A stretch of 30,441 bases of DNA. Origin: an uncultured Alphaproteobacteria bacterium. Its GTDB lineage: Bacteria; Pseudomonadota; Alphaproteobacteria; HIMB59. Of the stretch, positions 7,474 through 16,042 are shown in pieces. The notes beneath the pieces are model-generated. The model was not told the origin of the DNA and did no database searches. It worked only from the letters and a program-made list of their open reading frames with translations. The stretch's first letter is position 1, and the number at the start of each line of letters is the position of its first letter. The DNA is taken from the NCBI GenBank assembly GCA_902595525.1, contig CACJQJ010000007.1, positions 1-30,441 on the forward strand, read 5' to 3'. Both the position numbers and the translations under genes were made by a program.

Positions 7474-8374
7474 AATTTATATCCTCTATACTACTAAGTG
7501 AATATTTATCACCTTGAAAGTCTTTAGGTAAAAAATTTATTAAAGTTTTTTTGGGTCCAATTTCTATGAATGTATTTATTTCTTTACTTAAAATTGTTTT
7601 AATTGTCTCTGACCACATTACTGGTGAGTGTATCTGAAGAGATAATTGATCATTATATTCTTTTTCAGAAATATTTTTGTAATTTATAAGTTCATGATTT
7701 GAAATTAAGTCAATATTGATTTTTTTAAATAAAATATTATTAATTTTTTCACTAAATATTTTTGCACTATCCCTCATTAAATTTGAATGAAATGGAGCAG
7801 AAACATTTAATGGAATAAATTTGCCAATAGGATTTTGTTCCTTAAATTTATTGACCTTATCTTTTAAACCACATATGACAACCTGTTTATCTGAATTGTA
7901 ATTGGCTATATAGACACCGTCTCCAAATAATTTATCATCAATTTTTAAATCCTCTTTTTTTAAAATTGCATACATTACATATTTATTTGGATCTGAAACA
8001 ATTGACATTGACTCGCCTCGACATTTAACTAATTGTAGCATTTCTTCAAAATTCAATGACTCAGCAAAATATAAAGCACAATATTCACCCAAAGAGTGGC
8101 CTGCTAAAGTTATTTTAGAAAAATTTTTGTAAAAATAATCTCTAGTAAGATCTATTAATATTGAGCTAAATACGAAAATCATTGGTTGGCTATATTGAGT
8201 TAAATTTAATAAACCTGAATCATTTTGTGCATCTAATAGATCATAACCAAGTATTTCAGAACTTATGGAGTATCTGTTTTTAGCCCAGTCATATTTCTTA
8301 ATAAAATCAACACCCATTTCCCTAAATTGTGAGCCTTGGCCTGTAAAAAGTAATGAAAGGTTTTTATTTGACAT
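7466..8374 (-). CDS. fabD: Malonyl-CoA:ACP transacylase (FabD)
   Basis: It moves malonyl from CoA to ACP to feed fatty-acid elongation. The 302-residue protein has the family motifs in order: TGQGSQ (residues 11-16), nucleophile S94 in AGHSLGEY, an active-site arginine in CRGESM (about 118-123), and H196 in APFHSNLM. A conserved QIHSPVMW segment follows near the C-terminus. It is the first gene of the fabD-fabG-acpP-fabF-gmk run. Its ATG lies only 32 nt from the divergent rpsF start, so its promoter must overlap that region or rpsF itself. Confidence 0.95.
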   Translation of the reverse strand: MSNKNLSLLFTGQGSQFREMGVDFIKKYDWAKNRYSISSEILGYDLLDAQNDSGLLNLTQYSQPMIFVFSSILIDLTRDYFYKNFSKITLAGHSLGEYCALYFAESLNFEEMLQLVKCRGESMSIVSDPNKYVMYAILKKEDLKIDDKLFGDGVYIANYNSDKQVVICGLKDKVNKFKEQNPIGKFIPLNVSAPFHSNLMRDSAKIFSEKINNILFKKINIDLISNHELINYKNISEKEYNDQLSLQIHSPVMWSETIKTILSKEINTFIEIGPKKTLINFLPKDFQGDKYSLSSIEDINFV

Positions 8375-8396
8375 ATTTAGTTTATATCTGTAGACA
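8368..8396 (+). promoter_or_regulatory. Possible sigma70-type promoter for rpsF
   Basis: A perfect TTGACA (8368-8373) is followed after 17 nt by TAGACA (8391-8396), a weak -10 matching TATAAT at three positions. Transcription would begin only a few bases before the rpsF ATG at 8407, implying a leaderless or nearly leaderless message. That agrees with the lack of a ribosome-binding site. The -35 element overlaps the fabD start codon. This is inference from pattern alone. Confidence 0.28.
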
Positions 8397-8406
8397 CTCT
8401 TTCTAC

Positions 8407-8736
8407 ATGACTAACATATATGAAACAACAATTATAGTAAAACCTGACCTTGCTAATGATCAGATGAAAAACCTTAATAGCTCTATAGATAATTTTTTTT
8501 CTGAAAATAATGTTTCAATTGGTTATAAAGAAGATTGGGGAATAAAAAACTTGAAAACCCAAATAAATAAGTACTCTAAGGGGGCATTTAAATTTATGCG
8601 CTTCCATGCTTCAACTGATTTTCCAAAAAAACTTGATGGTTTTTTAAAATTTAATACAGATTGCTTACGCTTCCTTACTACAAAATCATCAAATAAATTA
8701 GATGAGGCTACTCCACAAATAAATAAGGATAATTAA
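8407..8736 (+). CDS. rpsF: 30S ribosomal protein S6
   Basis: S6 binds with S18 to the central domain of 16S rRNA. The start is taken at ATG 8407 (MTNIYETTIIV), the canonical beginning of S6. An in-frame ATG at 8353 would add 18 non-conserved residues lying inside fabD. The product has 109 residues with the ferredoxin-like S6 fold pattern and short extra residues at the C-terminus. It overlaps rpsR by one base (TAATG) and heads the rpsF-rpsR-rplI run. Confidence 0.93.
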   Translation: MTNIYETTIIVKPDLANDQMKNLNSSIDNFFSENNVSIGYKEDWGIKNLKTQINKYSKGAFKFMRFHASTDFPKKLDGFLKFNTDCLRFLTTKSSNKLDEATPQINKDN

Positions 8737-8924
8737 TGAAAAAAAATTTAAATATTTCAAATGAAGAATTGTTAAATCTTGATTATAAACACACCCATAT
8801 TCTTAAGAAATTTACGAATGATAATGGAAAAATTATTCCTCAAAGGGTAACAAACATGTCTAGATCTATTCATACTAAAATTACAAAGGCAATAAAACAA
8901 GCTAGGTTTTTATCTATAATTTAA
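8736..8924 (+). CDS. rpsR: 30S ribosomal protein S18 (short form)
   Basis: S18 partners S6 on the 30S platform. The 62-residue product keeps the S18 core (LDYKHTHILKKF, GKIIPQRVT, AIKQARFLS). It is shorter than the usual 75-80 residues because the N-terminal basic extension is reduced. The ATG overlaps the rpsF stop, a translational-coupling arrangement. Position between rpsF and rplI confirms identity. Confidence 0.92.
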   Translation: MKKNLNISNEELLNLDYKHTHILKKFTNDNGKIIPQRVTNMSRSIHTKITKAIKQARFLSII

Positions 8925-8927
8925 ATT

Positions 8928-9386
8928 ATGACTAAAGTTGTTGTTTTAGAAAAAATAAAAAAAAACTGGGATATAGGGTCTGTAGTATCAGTTAAAGATG
9001 GTTATGCAAGAAACTATTTAATTCCAAATGGTAAAGCTAAATTTGCTACGAAACAAAATATTGATGAAATTAAGTCTTTAGAGAAAAGTCTAATTAAAAA
9101 AGATGATGAATATAAATCTAATGCAAATGTGATAGCATCAAAAATTAACGAACTGAAATTTACTAAAGAAATAGCCGCAAAAGAAAATGGTGAGTTATAT
9201 GGTTCCTTGAGTGTTTCAGATATAGTTATTTTTTTAAGTGAAAATGACATAAATATTCAAAAAAAGTTTGTAAAATTAGGAAATAAAATCAAAACAACTG
9301 GGGAATATAATGTAGATATAGACTTACACCCTGAAGTAAATTGTTCACTTAATATTGAGATCTTATCCCCTAAAATATCTGCCTAA
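8928..9386 (+). CDS. rplI: 50S ribosomal protein L9
   Basis: L9 binds 23S rRNA near the L1 stalk. The 152-residue protein begins with the L9 signature: VVVLEKIKKNWDIGSVVSV, then KDGYARNYLIPNGKA. A long charged helix follows (about residues 45-78), then a C-terminal domain. It starts 3 nt after rpsR. A spacer of 39 nt without a hairpin separates it from dnaB. Confidence 0.95.
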   Translation: MTKVVVLEKIKKNWDIGSVVSVKDGYARNYLIPNGKAKFATKQNIDEIKSLEKSLIKKDDEYKSNANVIASKINELKFTKEIAAKENGELYGSLSVSDIVIFLSENDINIQKKFVKLGNKIKTTGEYNVDIDLHPEVNCSLNIEILSPKISA

Positions 9387-9425
9387 GACTATCTTTTTAT
9401 TGTTTTATTAATAACCTACTTATAC

Positions 9426-10847
9426 ATGCAAAAGTCCTTTGATAGCCTAAAAGATAATGACATTGAAATTATTGTTATTGCCTACTTACTTAAACATCCG
9501 GAATTGATAGATACACATTTTGAGTATCTGGACAATTCTTTGTTTTCCAACATAGAAAATCTAAAAATATTTAATGTATTAGAAGAGTTTCATAAATCAC
9601 AAAAAAATATTTCTATAGATACAATTAAGAACTACATTCCAGATATACAATCTAAAACTCATAAAGATCTCTCTTTTCAAATCGATCAAATTGTATTTTC
9701 TAAAGATATTTTTTCTAGTTATTTAGAGACACTTCAAGAGTTGCATTTGAGAAGAGAGCTTTTTAAAATTACACAAAATAAAAATAATGAGTCAACGACT
9801 TTCGAGATATCGAACAGTATCAAAGATATTGTTTTAGACCTTGAAAAAAAGTTATTTGATTTATCTAACTATAAAAAAGATAATTATGAATTAAGGAACT
9901 TTTCCTCTGTAACTAAATCCTCTCTTCAATTAATTGAAAAAGCATTTAAAAAAAAAGGAAAATATTCAGGTATTGTATCAGGATTTGGGGACTTAGATAA
10001 TATGCTAGGAGGAATGCAAAATTCTGACTTAATTATCCTTGCTGGCAGACCTTCAATGGGCAAAACTGCCTTAGCTACAAATATTGCATTTAATGCTGCC
10101 AAATATTTTTCACAAGAGGAAAATAAAGGATCTGTTGTAATGTTTTCTTTAGAGATGTCAGCTGAACAAATTGGCTTAAGAATCTTGGCTGAACAATCTA
10201 AGATATCGAGTGATAAGCTTCGTAAAGGAGAAATAAATGAGAAAGACTCTCTTAAACTTCAAAATACTTATCAGGAAATTAATAGTTTAAATTTCTTTTT
10301 TGATGATAGTCCTAATTTAACTGTTTCAGAATTAAGATCTAAATTACGAAGATATAAAAATAATTTTAATATTAAACTAGTTTTAATAGATTATCTCCAA
10401 TTAATAAAACCTGAGAGTAACAGAGATAATAGAGTGAATGAGCTATCTGAAATAACAAGAAATTTAAAGCAACTTGCAAAAGAATTTGATCTACCTGTAA
10501 TTTCACTCTCTCAGCTCTCACGTCAAGTTGAAAATAGAGAGGATAAAAGGCCCTTACTATCTGATTTAAGGGAATCAGGGAGTATTGAACAAGATGCAGA
10601 TGTTGTAATGTTTATTTATAGAGAAAGTTACTACTTACAAAGAAACGAGCCAACAAGAGGGGCTGATGAAACTCAAGAGTCATATCAAAAAAAACATGAC
10701 TCATGGAAAGATAGAAATGAACAAGTTTTTAACAAAGCTGAATTAATTGTTGCAAAACAAAGAAATGGTCCCACGGGTAAGATTGAGTTATACTTTGATG
10801 ATAAATTTACCAAGTTCTTGGGAATTGAAAAAAATGCATCAAATTAA
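9426..10847 (+). CDS. dnaB: Replicative DNA helicase DnaB
   Basis: The hexameric 5'-3' helicase at the replication fork. The 473-residue protein has an N-terminal primase-interacting domain (about 1-110), a linker, and the RecA-like domain. That domain contains Walker A GRPSMGKTA (207-215), Walker B around VLIDYLQL, and the DnaB motif LRESGSIEQDADVVMF with the arginine finger region after it. ATG 9426 has no ribosome-binding site. In alphaproteobacteria alr usually follows dnaB; here an ABC permease gene starts 8 nt later. Confidence 0.96.
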   Translation: MQKSFDSLKDNDIEIIVIAYLLKHPELIDTHFEYLDNSLFSNIENLKIFNVLEEFHKSQKNISIDTIKNYIPDIQSKTHKDLSFQIDQIVFSKDIFSSYLETLQELHLRRELFKITQNKNNESTTFEISNSIKDIVLDLEKKLFDLSNYKKDNYELRNFSSVTKSSLQLIEKAFKKKGKYSGIVSGFGDLDNMLGGMQNSDLIILAGRPSMGKTALATNIAFNAAKYFSQEENKGSVVMFSLEMSAEQIGLRILAEQSKISSDKLRKGEINEKDSLKLQNTYQEINSLNFFFDDSPNLTVSELRSKLRRYKNNFNIKLVLIDYLQLIKPESNRDNRVNELSEITRNLKQLAKEFDLPVISLSQLSRQVENREDKRPLLSDLRESGSIEQDADVVMFIYRESYYLQRNEPTRGADETQESYQKKHDSWKDRNEQVFNKAELIVAKQRNGPTGKIELYFDDKFTKFLGIEKNASN

Positions 10848-10855
10848 AATCTCTA

Positions 10856-11623
10856 ATGAAATTAATTGAAAATATTGGCGCAATTCCAATAAAATTATTC
10901 TCTAGTTTAGGGAAATTTATTTTATTTATATATTTTTTTTTCAAATATTTTTTTAAACCAAAGTTTTATTTTAAAAATATTTCATTATATTTTTTAGATA
11001 TATTTATTTCATCAATTCCAATTATCGCATTAACTGGAATTTTTTCAGGAATGGTTCTTGCTTTACAATCTTATACAGGTTTTTCAAGATTTTCTGCTGA
11101 GTCAGCAATACCAAACATAGTTGTTTTAACTTTAACAAGAGAATTAGGTCCAGTATTGACTGGTCTTATGATTTCTGCGAGAGTTGGTTCTTCTATTGCT
11201 GCTGAAATAGCTACAATGAGAGTAACTGAACAAATCGATGCTCTTAAAACACTAAATACTAATTATTATAATTATCTTGTAACACCTAGAGTTTTATCTT
11301 TGACACTTGCATTGCCAATATTCGTTACAATTGTGGATTTTATCGGGGTAATGGGAGGATACATAGTATCAGTACATAGACTTGGATTTAATGATAATTT
11401 ATATTTATTAAATACTATTGATTTTTTAAGTTTTGGTGACTATATGTCGGGAATTGTAAAAGCACTAACATTTGGCTTTATCATATCAATTGTTAGTTGT
11501 TATTGTGGTCTGTTTTCTGATAAAGGTGCATTTGGTGTTGGATCTGCAACGACAAATGCAGTTGTAATATCTTCTATTCTGATTTTATCGTCCAATTATT
11601 TTTTAACAGAAATATTTTTTTAA
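10856..11623 (+). CDS. mlaE: MlaE/YrbE-family ABC lipid-transport permease
   Basis: This is the inner-membrane permease of the Mla-type system that moves phospholipids between the membranes. The 255-residue protein is hydrophobic with about five to six membrane segments. It has the MlaE hallmarks: GMVLALQ (about 62-68), LTRELGPVLTGLM (about 96-108), ARVGSSIAAEIATMRVTEQIDAL (the coupling region), and LSFGDYMSGIVKA. Its stop overlaps the ATPase start (TAATG), so the two are co-translated. No MCE-domain substrate-binding gene (mlaD) follows, unlike the full mlaFEDCB operon. Confidence 0.88.
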   Translation: MKLIENIGAIPIKLFSSLGKFILFIYFFFKYFFKPKFYFKNISLYFLDIFISSIPIIALTGIFSGMVLALQSYTGFSRFSAESAIPNIVVLTLTRELGPVLTGLMISARVGSSIAAEIATMRVTEQIDALKTLNTNYYNYLVTPRVLSLTLALPIFVTIVDFIGVMGGYIVSVHRLGFNDNLYLLNTIDFLSFGDYMSGIVKALTFGFIISIVSCYCGLFSDKGAFGVGSATTNAVVISSILILSSNYFLTEIFF

Positions 11624-12321
11624 TGAAAATTGAAATTAGAAATCTAAAAAAGAAGTTTGATGGAAACTTAGTTTTAAAAGATATTAGTCTCACAATAGAA
11701 AAAAATAAATCTACAATCATATTAGGTCAATCAGGTTGCGGTAAATCTGTTTTAATTAAAACAATTTATCAATTATTTAGTCATGATAGTGGTTCAATTT
11801 TGTATGACAAAAGTTCTAAAGTTAATATTGATAAATTTAGCATGTTATTTCAGTATGGTGCTTTATTTGATAGTTTAAAAATATCTGAAAACATAGCATT
11901 TACAGATTATATTAATGGCAAAACAAACTACGATAAAAAAGTTCTCTCTCTAATGAAAGACGTGGGTCTTGAAAAATCTATAATCAATAAATATCCTTCA
12001 GAAATATCTGGAGGCATGAAAAAAAGGGTTGGACTAGCTAGGGCCCTTTATAAAAATCCAAAGGTAATATTTCTAGATGAGCCAACAACAGGACTTGACC
12101 CTATAAATAGTGACAAAATAAATGAATTAATAATAAAAGTAATAAAAAAAAGGAAAATAACTGCTGTGAGCATAACACACGATATTAAAAGTGCTATTAA
12201 AACAGGAGATAATTATTATTTTATTGATAATGGTGTTGTTCAAGACAGAGGTGAATGTAAAAAAATTTTAAATACAAAAAATAAAATGTTTAAATCCTTT
12301 ATCTCGGGTGGAAAATACTAG
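11623..12321 (+). CDS. mlaF: MlaF-family ABC transporter ATPase
   Basis: ATPase partner of the permease just upstream. The 232-residue protein has Walker A GQSGCGKS (35-42), a Q-loop in FQYGALFDSL (76-85), the signature SGGMKKRVGLARAL (129-142), Walker B VIFLDEPTTGLDP (148-160), and the switch histidine in SITHD. The FQxGALFDSL wording after Walker A is typical of the MlaF subfamily. Its start codon overlaps the mlaE stop by one base. Confidence 0.9.
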   Translation: MKIEIRNLKKKFDGNLVLKDISLTIEKNKSTIILGQSGCGKSVLIKTIYQLFSHDSGSILYDKSSKVNIDKFSMLFQYGALFDSLKISENIAFTDYINGKTNYDKKVLSLMKDVGLEKSIINKYPSEISGGMKKRVGLARALYKNPKVIFLDEPTTGLDPINSDKINELIIKVIKKRKITAVSITHDIKSAIKTGDNYYFIDNGVVQDRGECKKILNTKNKMFKSFISGGKY

Positions 12322-12326
12322 CAATT

Positions 12327-12890
12327 ATGTATTTATCTAACTTAAATTATTTTGATTATGCTTATCTTTTTTTATTATTCATATTTGTAATTTTTTTTGC
12401 TTTTAAAGGTGCTACTAAATCAATTAGCTACACTCTAAAGATAATTTTATCTGTCTCTATACCGTTTTTATTCTACAAAAGATTACTTAATTTTTTTTTA
12501 GAGAAGATAAAAATTGAATATTTGTTCTCATTACAGAAAGAAAATTCAATTTTTTTAGAAATTATTTCTTTTATAATTTTATTTCTATTTACATACATTT
12601 CATTTTCAATATTAGAAAAGGCACTAAATTTGAAGTCACCGTCAAAACTAGAATTTAAAATTATAGATATGTTAGTTGGTGCTATTTATGGGATAATTTT
12701 ATTTTCAGTTCTATTCTATTTCTCTTATGTTTTATTTTTTAAAAAATATTTAAATGATAAAAATAGTATTATGAAATTAAATATATCAATATATGAGAAC
12801 CTTATGTATAAAGAACCTGAAGTTAATAAAAATATAAAGAAAGAAATATCAAATAAAGAAAAAAATAATGATAAAAACCAACTCTATTAA
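12327..12890 (+). CDS. cvpA: CvpA-family membrane protein
   Basis: The 187-residue protein has four hydrophobic segments (about residues 10-25, 32-48, 74-93 and 109-130) and a lysine- and asparagine-rich hydrophilic tail. The DYAYLFLLFIFVIFFAFKG opening and the KIIDMLVGAIYGIILFSVL segment match the CvpA family. That family was named for colicin V production, but its biochemical role is unclear. Placement directly upstream of purF, overlapping it by 23 nt, is the classic cvpA-purF arrangement. radA, usually just before cvpA in alphaproteobacteria, is absent. Confidence 0.8.
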   Translation: MYLSNLNYFDYAYLFLLFIFVIFFAFKGATKSISYTLKIILSVSIPFLFYKRLLNFFLEKIKIEYLFSLQKENSIFLEIISFIILFLFTYISFSILEKALNLKSPSKLEFKIIDMLVGAIYGIILFSVLFYFSYVLFFKKYLNDKNSIMKLNISIYENLMYKEPEVNKNIKKEISNKEKNNDKNQLY

Positions 12891-14319
12891 AATTAGAGAG
12901 GAATGTGGTGTATTTGGTATTTCAAATATTAATGATGCTTCTGCTTTGACTGCTTTGGGTTTACATGCATTACAACACAGAGGGCAAGAAGGGTGTGGAA
13001 TAGTTTCTTATGATGGTAAGAATTATTATTCTGAAAAAAGATTTGGACTTGTTGGAGATAATTTTAACAATGAGGACACCATCAGAAAATTGCCAGGTTT
13101 ATATGCAATTGGTCATAATAGATATAGCACCACAGGTGGTAAAATTTTAAGAAACGTGCAGCCTTTTTTTGCAGACACTAATGCTGGTGGCATAGGTGTT
13201 TCACATAATGGTAATTTTACTAATGCTATTACATTGAGAAAAAAACTAGTTGAAGATGGAGCAATTTTTTATACAACTTCTGACTCTGAGACGATAGTTC
13301 AACTTATAGCAAGATCAAAAAAAGAAAAAAATATTGACAAAATTATTGAGGCTATATCGCAAATTCAAGGTGGCTACGCGTTGGTAATGCTTACAAAAGA
13401 TATTCTCATAGGAGCAAGAGATATTTATGGAATTAGACCTCTAATAATAGGTAAAAAAAATAACTCCTATGTACTTGCATCTGAAACATGTGCACTTGAC
13501 ATTATTGGAGCTGATTTTGTTAGAGAGGTCGAAAATGGAGAAATTGTTTATATCGAAAATAATGATTTAATTAGTCTAAAACCATTCGGTAACCACAAAC
13601 CTAGACCTTGTGTCTTTGAATATATTTATTTTGCAAGACCAGATAGTGTTTTAAGAGGTAGAACAGCCTATGAGTATAGAAAAAATTTGGGAAGAGAATT
13701 AGCAAAAGAAGATAACATAGATGCTGAATTGGTTGTACCAGTCCCAGACTCTGGTAATGCAGCTGCTTTAGGATATAGCCAACAAAAAAAAATTAATTTT
13801 GAATTAGGTTTAATAAGAAACCATTATGTTGGAAGAACATTCATAGAACCAGGTCAACAAATAAGAAGTTTGGGTGTAAAATTAAAACTAAACGCAAATA
13901 GAAGTTCTATAGAAAATAAAAAAATTATATTGGTAGATGACTCTTTAGTACGAGGTACAACATCACATAAAATTGTAAAAATGTTATATGATGCTGGAGC
14001 GAAAGAAGTTCATTTAAGAATTGCATGCCCTGAAATCAAATATCCTGATTTTTATGGAGTTGATATGCCAACAAGAAAAGAATTATTAGCAGCAAACAAA
14101 AGTGTTGAAGAAATTTGTGAGTACATTAATGCAAAAAGCTTAAAATTTCTATCCCTAGAGGGTCTGTATATTGCACTTGGTTATTTAAAAAGAGATAATG
14201 AAAAACCTCAATTGACTGATCATTACTTTACAGGTGATTATCCAATCAAATTAATTGATCAGTTAGGTGATAATAAAATTACTCAATTATCTCTATTGAG
14301 TGCTAGCTCAAATATTTAA
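12868..14319 (+). CDS. purF: Amidophosphoribosyltransferase (PurF)
   Basis: First committed step of purine synthesis: PRPP plus glutamine to 5-phosphoribosylamine. The 483-residue protein has a 12-residue propeptide before C13 (EECGVFGI), the N-terminal nucleophile of the glutaminase domain. ALQHRGQEG, RYSTTG and SHNGNF follow. The C-terminal phosphoribosyltransferase domain has ILVDDSLVRGTT (354-365). Near the C-terminus, where B. subtilis has a cysteine pair for a 4Fe-4S cluster, there is none, so a cluster-free form is inferred. The start overlaps cvpA. It is well conserved compared with its neighbours on both sides. Confidence 0.96.
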   Translation: MIKTNSIKIREECGVFGISNINDASALTALGLHALQHRGQEGCGIVSYDGKNYYSEKRFGLVGDNFNNEDTIRKLPGLYAIGHNRYSTTGGKILRNVQPFFADTNAGGIGVSHNGNFTNAITLRKKLVEDGAIFYTTSDSETIVQLIARSKKEKNIDKIIEAISQIQGGYALVMLTKDILIGARDIYGIRPLIIGKKNNSYVLASETCALDIIGADFVREVENGEIVYIENNDLISLKPFGNHKPRPCVFEYIYFARPDSVLRGRTAYEYRKNLGRELAKEDNIDAELVVPVPDSGNAAALGYSQQKKINFELGLIRNHYVGRTFIEPGQQIRSLGVKLKLNANRSSIENKKIILVDDSLVRGTTSHKIVKMLYDAGAKEVHLRIACPEIKYPDFYGVDMPTRKELLAANKSVEEICEYINAKSLKFLSLEGLYIALGYLKRDNEKPQLTDHYFTGDYPIKLIDQLGDNKITQLSLLSASSNI

Positions 14320-14805
14320 TTGTCACTAAATCAAATAATAATTATTTTAAGCGGTGAAGATCAGAGAGTCTTAAATATAAATTCAAATAAAATTATTTTA
14401 GCATCAAATAAATTAGATAATATAAATCAAGACCATACTCTTCTTCAAACTAATTTTGAGTCAATTGAAGATTTAATGAAAGCAGTTTCACTAATTAAAA
14501 ATCAATTTTTAAAAGTAGATGAAGTAGTAATAATTAATAGAGATATTGATTTACATATGATATCTTATCAATATGATTACAGCTATATTAATAAAAATTA
14601 CCAAATATTAATTAATGTAATTTATTTTATCAATTTAATCGTACCTATATTCAGTAATAAATTAAAATTTGTTTTGTCTTTTGATAAAGATAATCACTAT
14701 AAAGTCCATATAAATAATTTTAAAAATTCATTAGTAAATTATGTTGTTTCATTAAAAAAAGATTTAAATAAATTAAACAATATTGAGATTAAAAAATTAG
14801 ATTAA
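14320..14805 (+). CDS. Unrecognised protein, possibly a decayed short-chain-dehydrogenase-like protein
   Basis: A 161-residue frame starts at TTG 14320, immediately after the purF stop. I find no intact family motif. The outline nevertheless resembles a short-chain dehydrogenase: an opening strand IIIILSGED, then KIILASNKL, DEVVIINRD where NAG would lie, INVIYFINLIVPIF, KLKFVLSF where the catalytic serine strand would lie, and YKVHINNFKNSLVNYVVSL where YxxxK would lie. The glycine-rich loop and the catalytic Ser and Lys are gone. In many alphaproteobacteria an SDR gene follows purF, which supports descent from it. The frame has stayed open for 161 codons, so a non-enzymatic role is possible. 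Its end overlaps der by 17 bp. Confidence 0.5.
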   Translation: MSLNQIIIILSGEDQRVLNINSNKIILASNKLDNINQDHTLLQTNFESIEDLMKAVSLIKNQFLKVDEVVIINRDIDLHMISYQYDYSYINKNYQILINVIYFINLIVPIFSNKLKFVLSFDKDNHYKVHINNFKNSLVNYVVSLKKDLNKLNNIEIKKLD

Positions 14806-16042
14806 AAGTTATACCCTTTAGGTTTAATTCTCTAATCAAAATCTTAGATAAGTAAGATCTTATATGAGGTCTAATATTTTTTTTTGTAAAATTACAAGAA
14901 ATTTTAAAATAATTTTTTTTATTAACTGTAAAAGCAGTTATAAAGTAAATTTTAAATTCTTTTGAGTTTTTTTGAATTTTACCTAATTCAACATTAATTG
15001 ATTTTATCAATTTGTTTAAATATGAAGTTTTAAAAAAAAACTTATTATTTAATTGATCATTTATTATATTTAGTATTTTTGATTTTGATGAGTTTAAAGC
15101 TGAAATAAAGAATATATTTAATGATGAGTAATAGTTATGATTTAAAGATAAATATTTAAGAAAGTTCTGTTGATATAAAGATTTGTTTTCTATCAAATCT
15201 ATCTTATTTACCAAAACTAAGAATGGTTTATTTCTTTTTGATAAAGATCCTATTAATGATAAATCTAATTTCGACTCTGATTTTGCATCCAATAACAAAA
15301 CAATAAGAGAGGATTTCTTAATAAAATATTCGGACTGTTCTAATGATAATTTTTCAAAATCAAAATTTTTTCTATTAGATCTGCTCCTTATAAAACCAGC
15401 AGTATCAATAAACTCTAGTATTTGATTTTTATACCTAATATCCCAGTTAACTGAGTCACGAGTGGTATGAAGGTTTGGTGATGTTATAGATAAAGGCATA
15501 CTCATTATTTTGTTAAATAATGTTGATTTTCCAGTATTTTCTTTTCCAAAAATTGTTATGGTATTTTTTTTTATATTTTCATTATTAAATAATTTTCTTT
15601 TATTCTCTTGTGATAGATATTTTTTTAAAGTTACTAAGTTATCGGAATGATTAGTGAAGATTTTGTTAAACAAATTTGGAATATAATCTTTTTCATCAAT
15701 TTTTTTAAAAGAAAATAACAAAAGATTGAATTTTTTTGAATGTAATTTTTTACAAATTTCTAAATCTGCTTGGGTAAAAGATGATACTAAATATATGAAA
15801 TAAATATTATCTAACTTGAGTTCAGAGATTTTATTAAAAAGGTACTTAAAATCATTAAATTTGTAAAATCCCGGTGTATCAAATAAATTATATTCAAAAT
15901 TTTCTGATAAAATTTTTTTTCTAATTATATCTATTGTAGTGTTTGGTTTTGGGTTTGATATAGTTCTATGTTTTTTTGAAAACAAATTAAAAAGGTGGGA
16001 CTTCCCTTCATTAACTTTTCCGATAATAAAATAATTATTCAC
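14789..16042 (-). CDS. der: Ribosome-biogenesis GTPase Der (EngA), first G domain degenerate
   Basis: Der is a double-GTPase required for 50S subunit maturation. The 417-residue product has two G domains and a KH-like C-terminal domain (about 335-417). Domain 2 is intact: GKENTGKS (166-173), DTAG (213-216), NKID (279-282). Domain 1 keeps a P-loop-like GKVNEGKS (8-15) and DTPG (55-58), but its base-recognition NKxD is KKID (113-116). Much of its sequence has drifted, and the linker is short. The start is GTG 16042, overlapping the bamB stop by 8 nt. The order yfgM-bamB-der is conserved in proteobacteria and supports the identity. Confidence 0.88.
   Translation of the reverse strand: MNNYFIIGKVNEGKSHLFNLFSKKHRTISNPKPNTTIDIIRKKILSENFEYNLFDTPGFYKFNDFKYLFNKISELKLDNIYFIYLVSSFTQADLEICKKLHSKKFNLLLFSFKKIDEKDYIPNLFNKIFTNHSDNLVTLKKYLSQENKRKLFNNENIKKNTITIFGKENTGKSTLFNKIMSMPLSITSPNLHTTRDSVNWDIRYKNQILEFIDTAGFIRSRSNRKNFDFEKLSLEQSEYFIKKSSLIVLLLDAKSESKLDLSLIGSLSKRNKPFLVLVNKIDLIENKSLYQQNFLKYLSLNHNYYSSLNIFFISALNSSKSKILNIINDQLNNKFFFKTSYLNKLIKSINVELGKIQKNSKEFKIYFITAFTVNKKNYFKISCNFTKKNIRPHIRSYLSKILIRELNLKGITFNLIF

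Noticed and set aside
8390..8406. Inverted repeat GTAGA-N7-TCTAC between fabD and rpsF
   Set aside because: The arms are only 5 nt and sit in a 32-nt gap. It is too weak to separate from chance or to call an operator or ribosomal-protein leader structure.
9387..9425. Terminator or attenuator between rplI and dnaB
   Set aside because: The 39-nt spacer is AT-rich with no stable stem.
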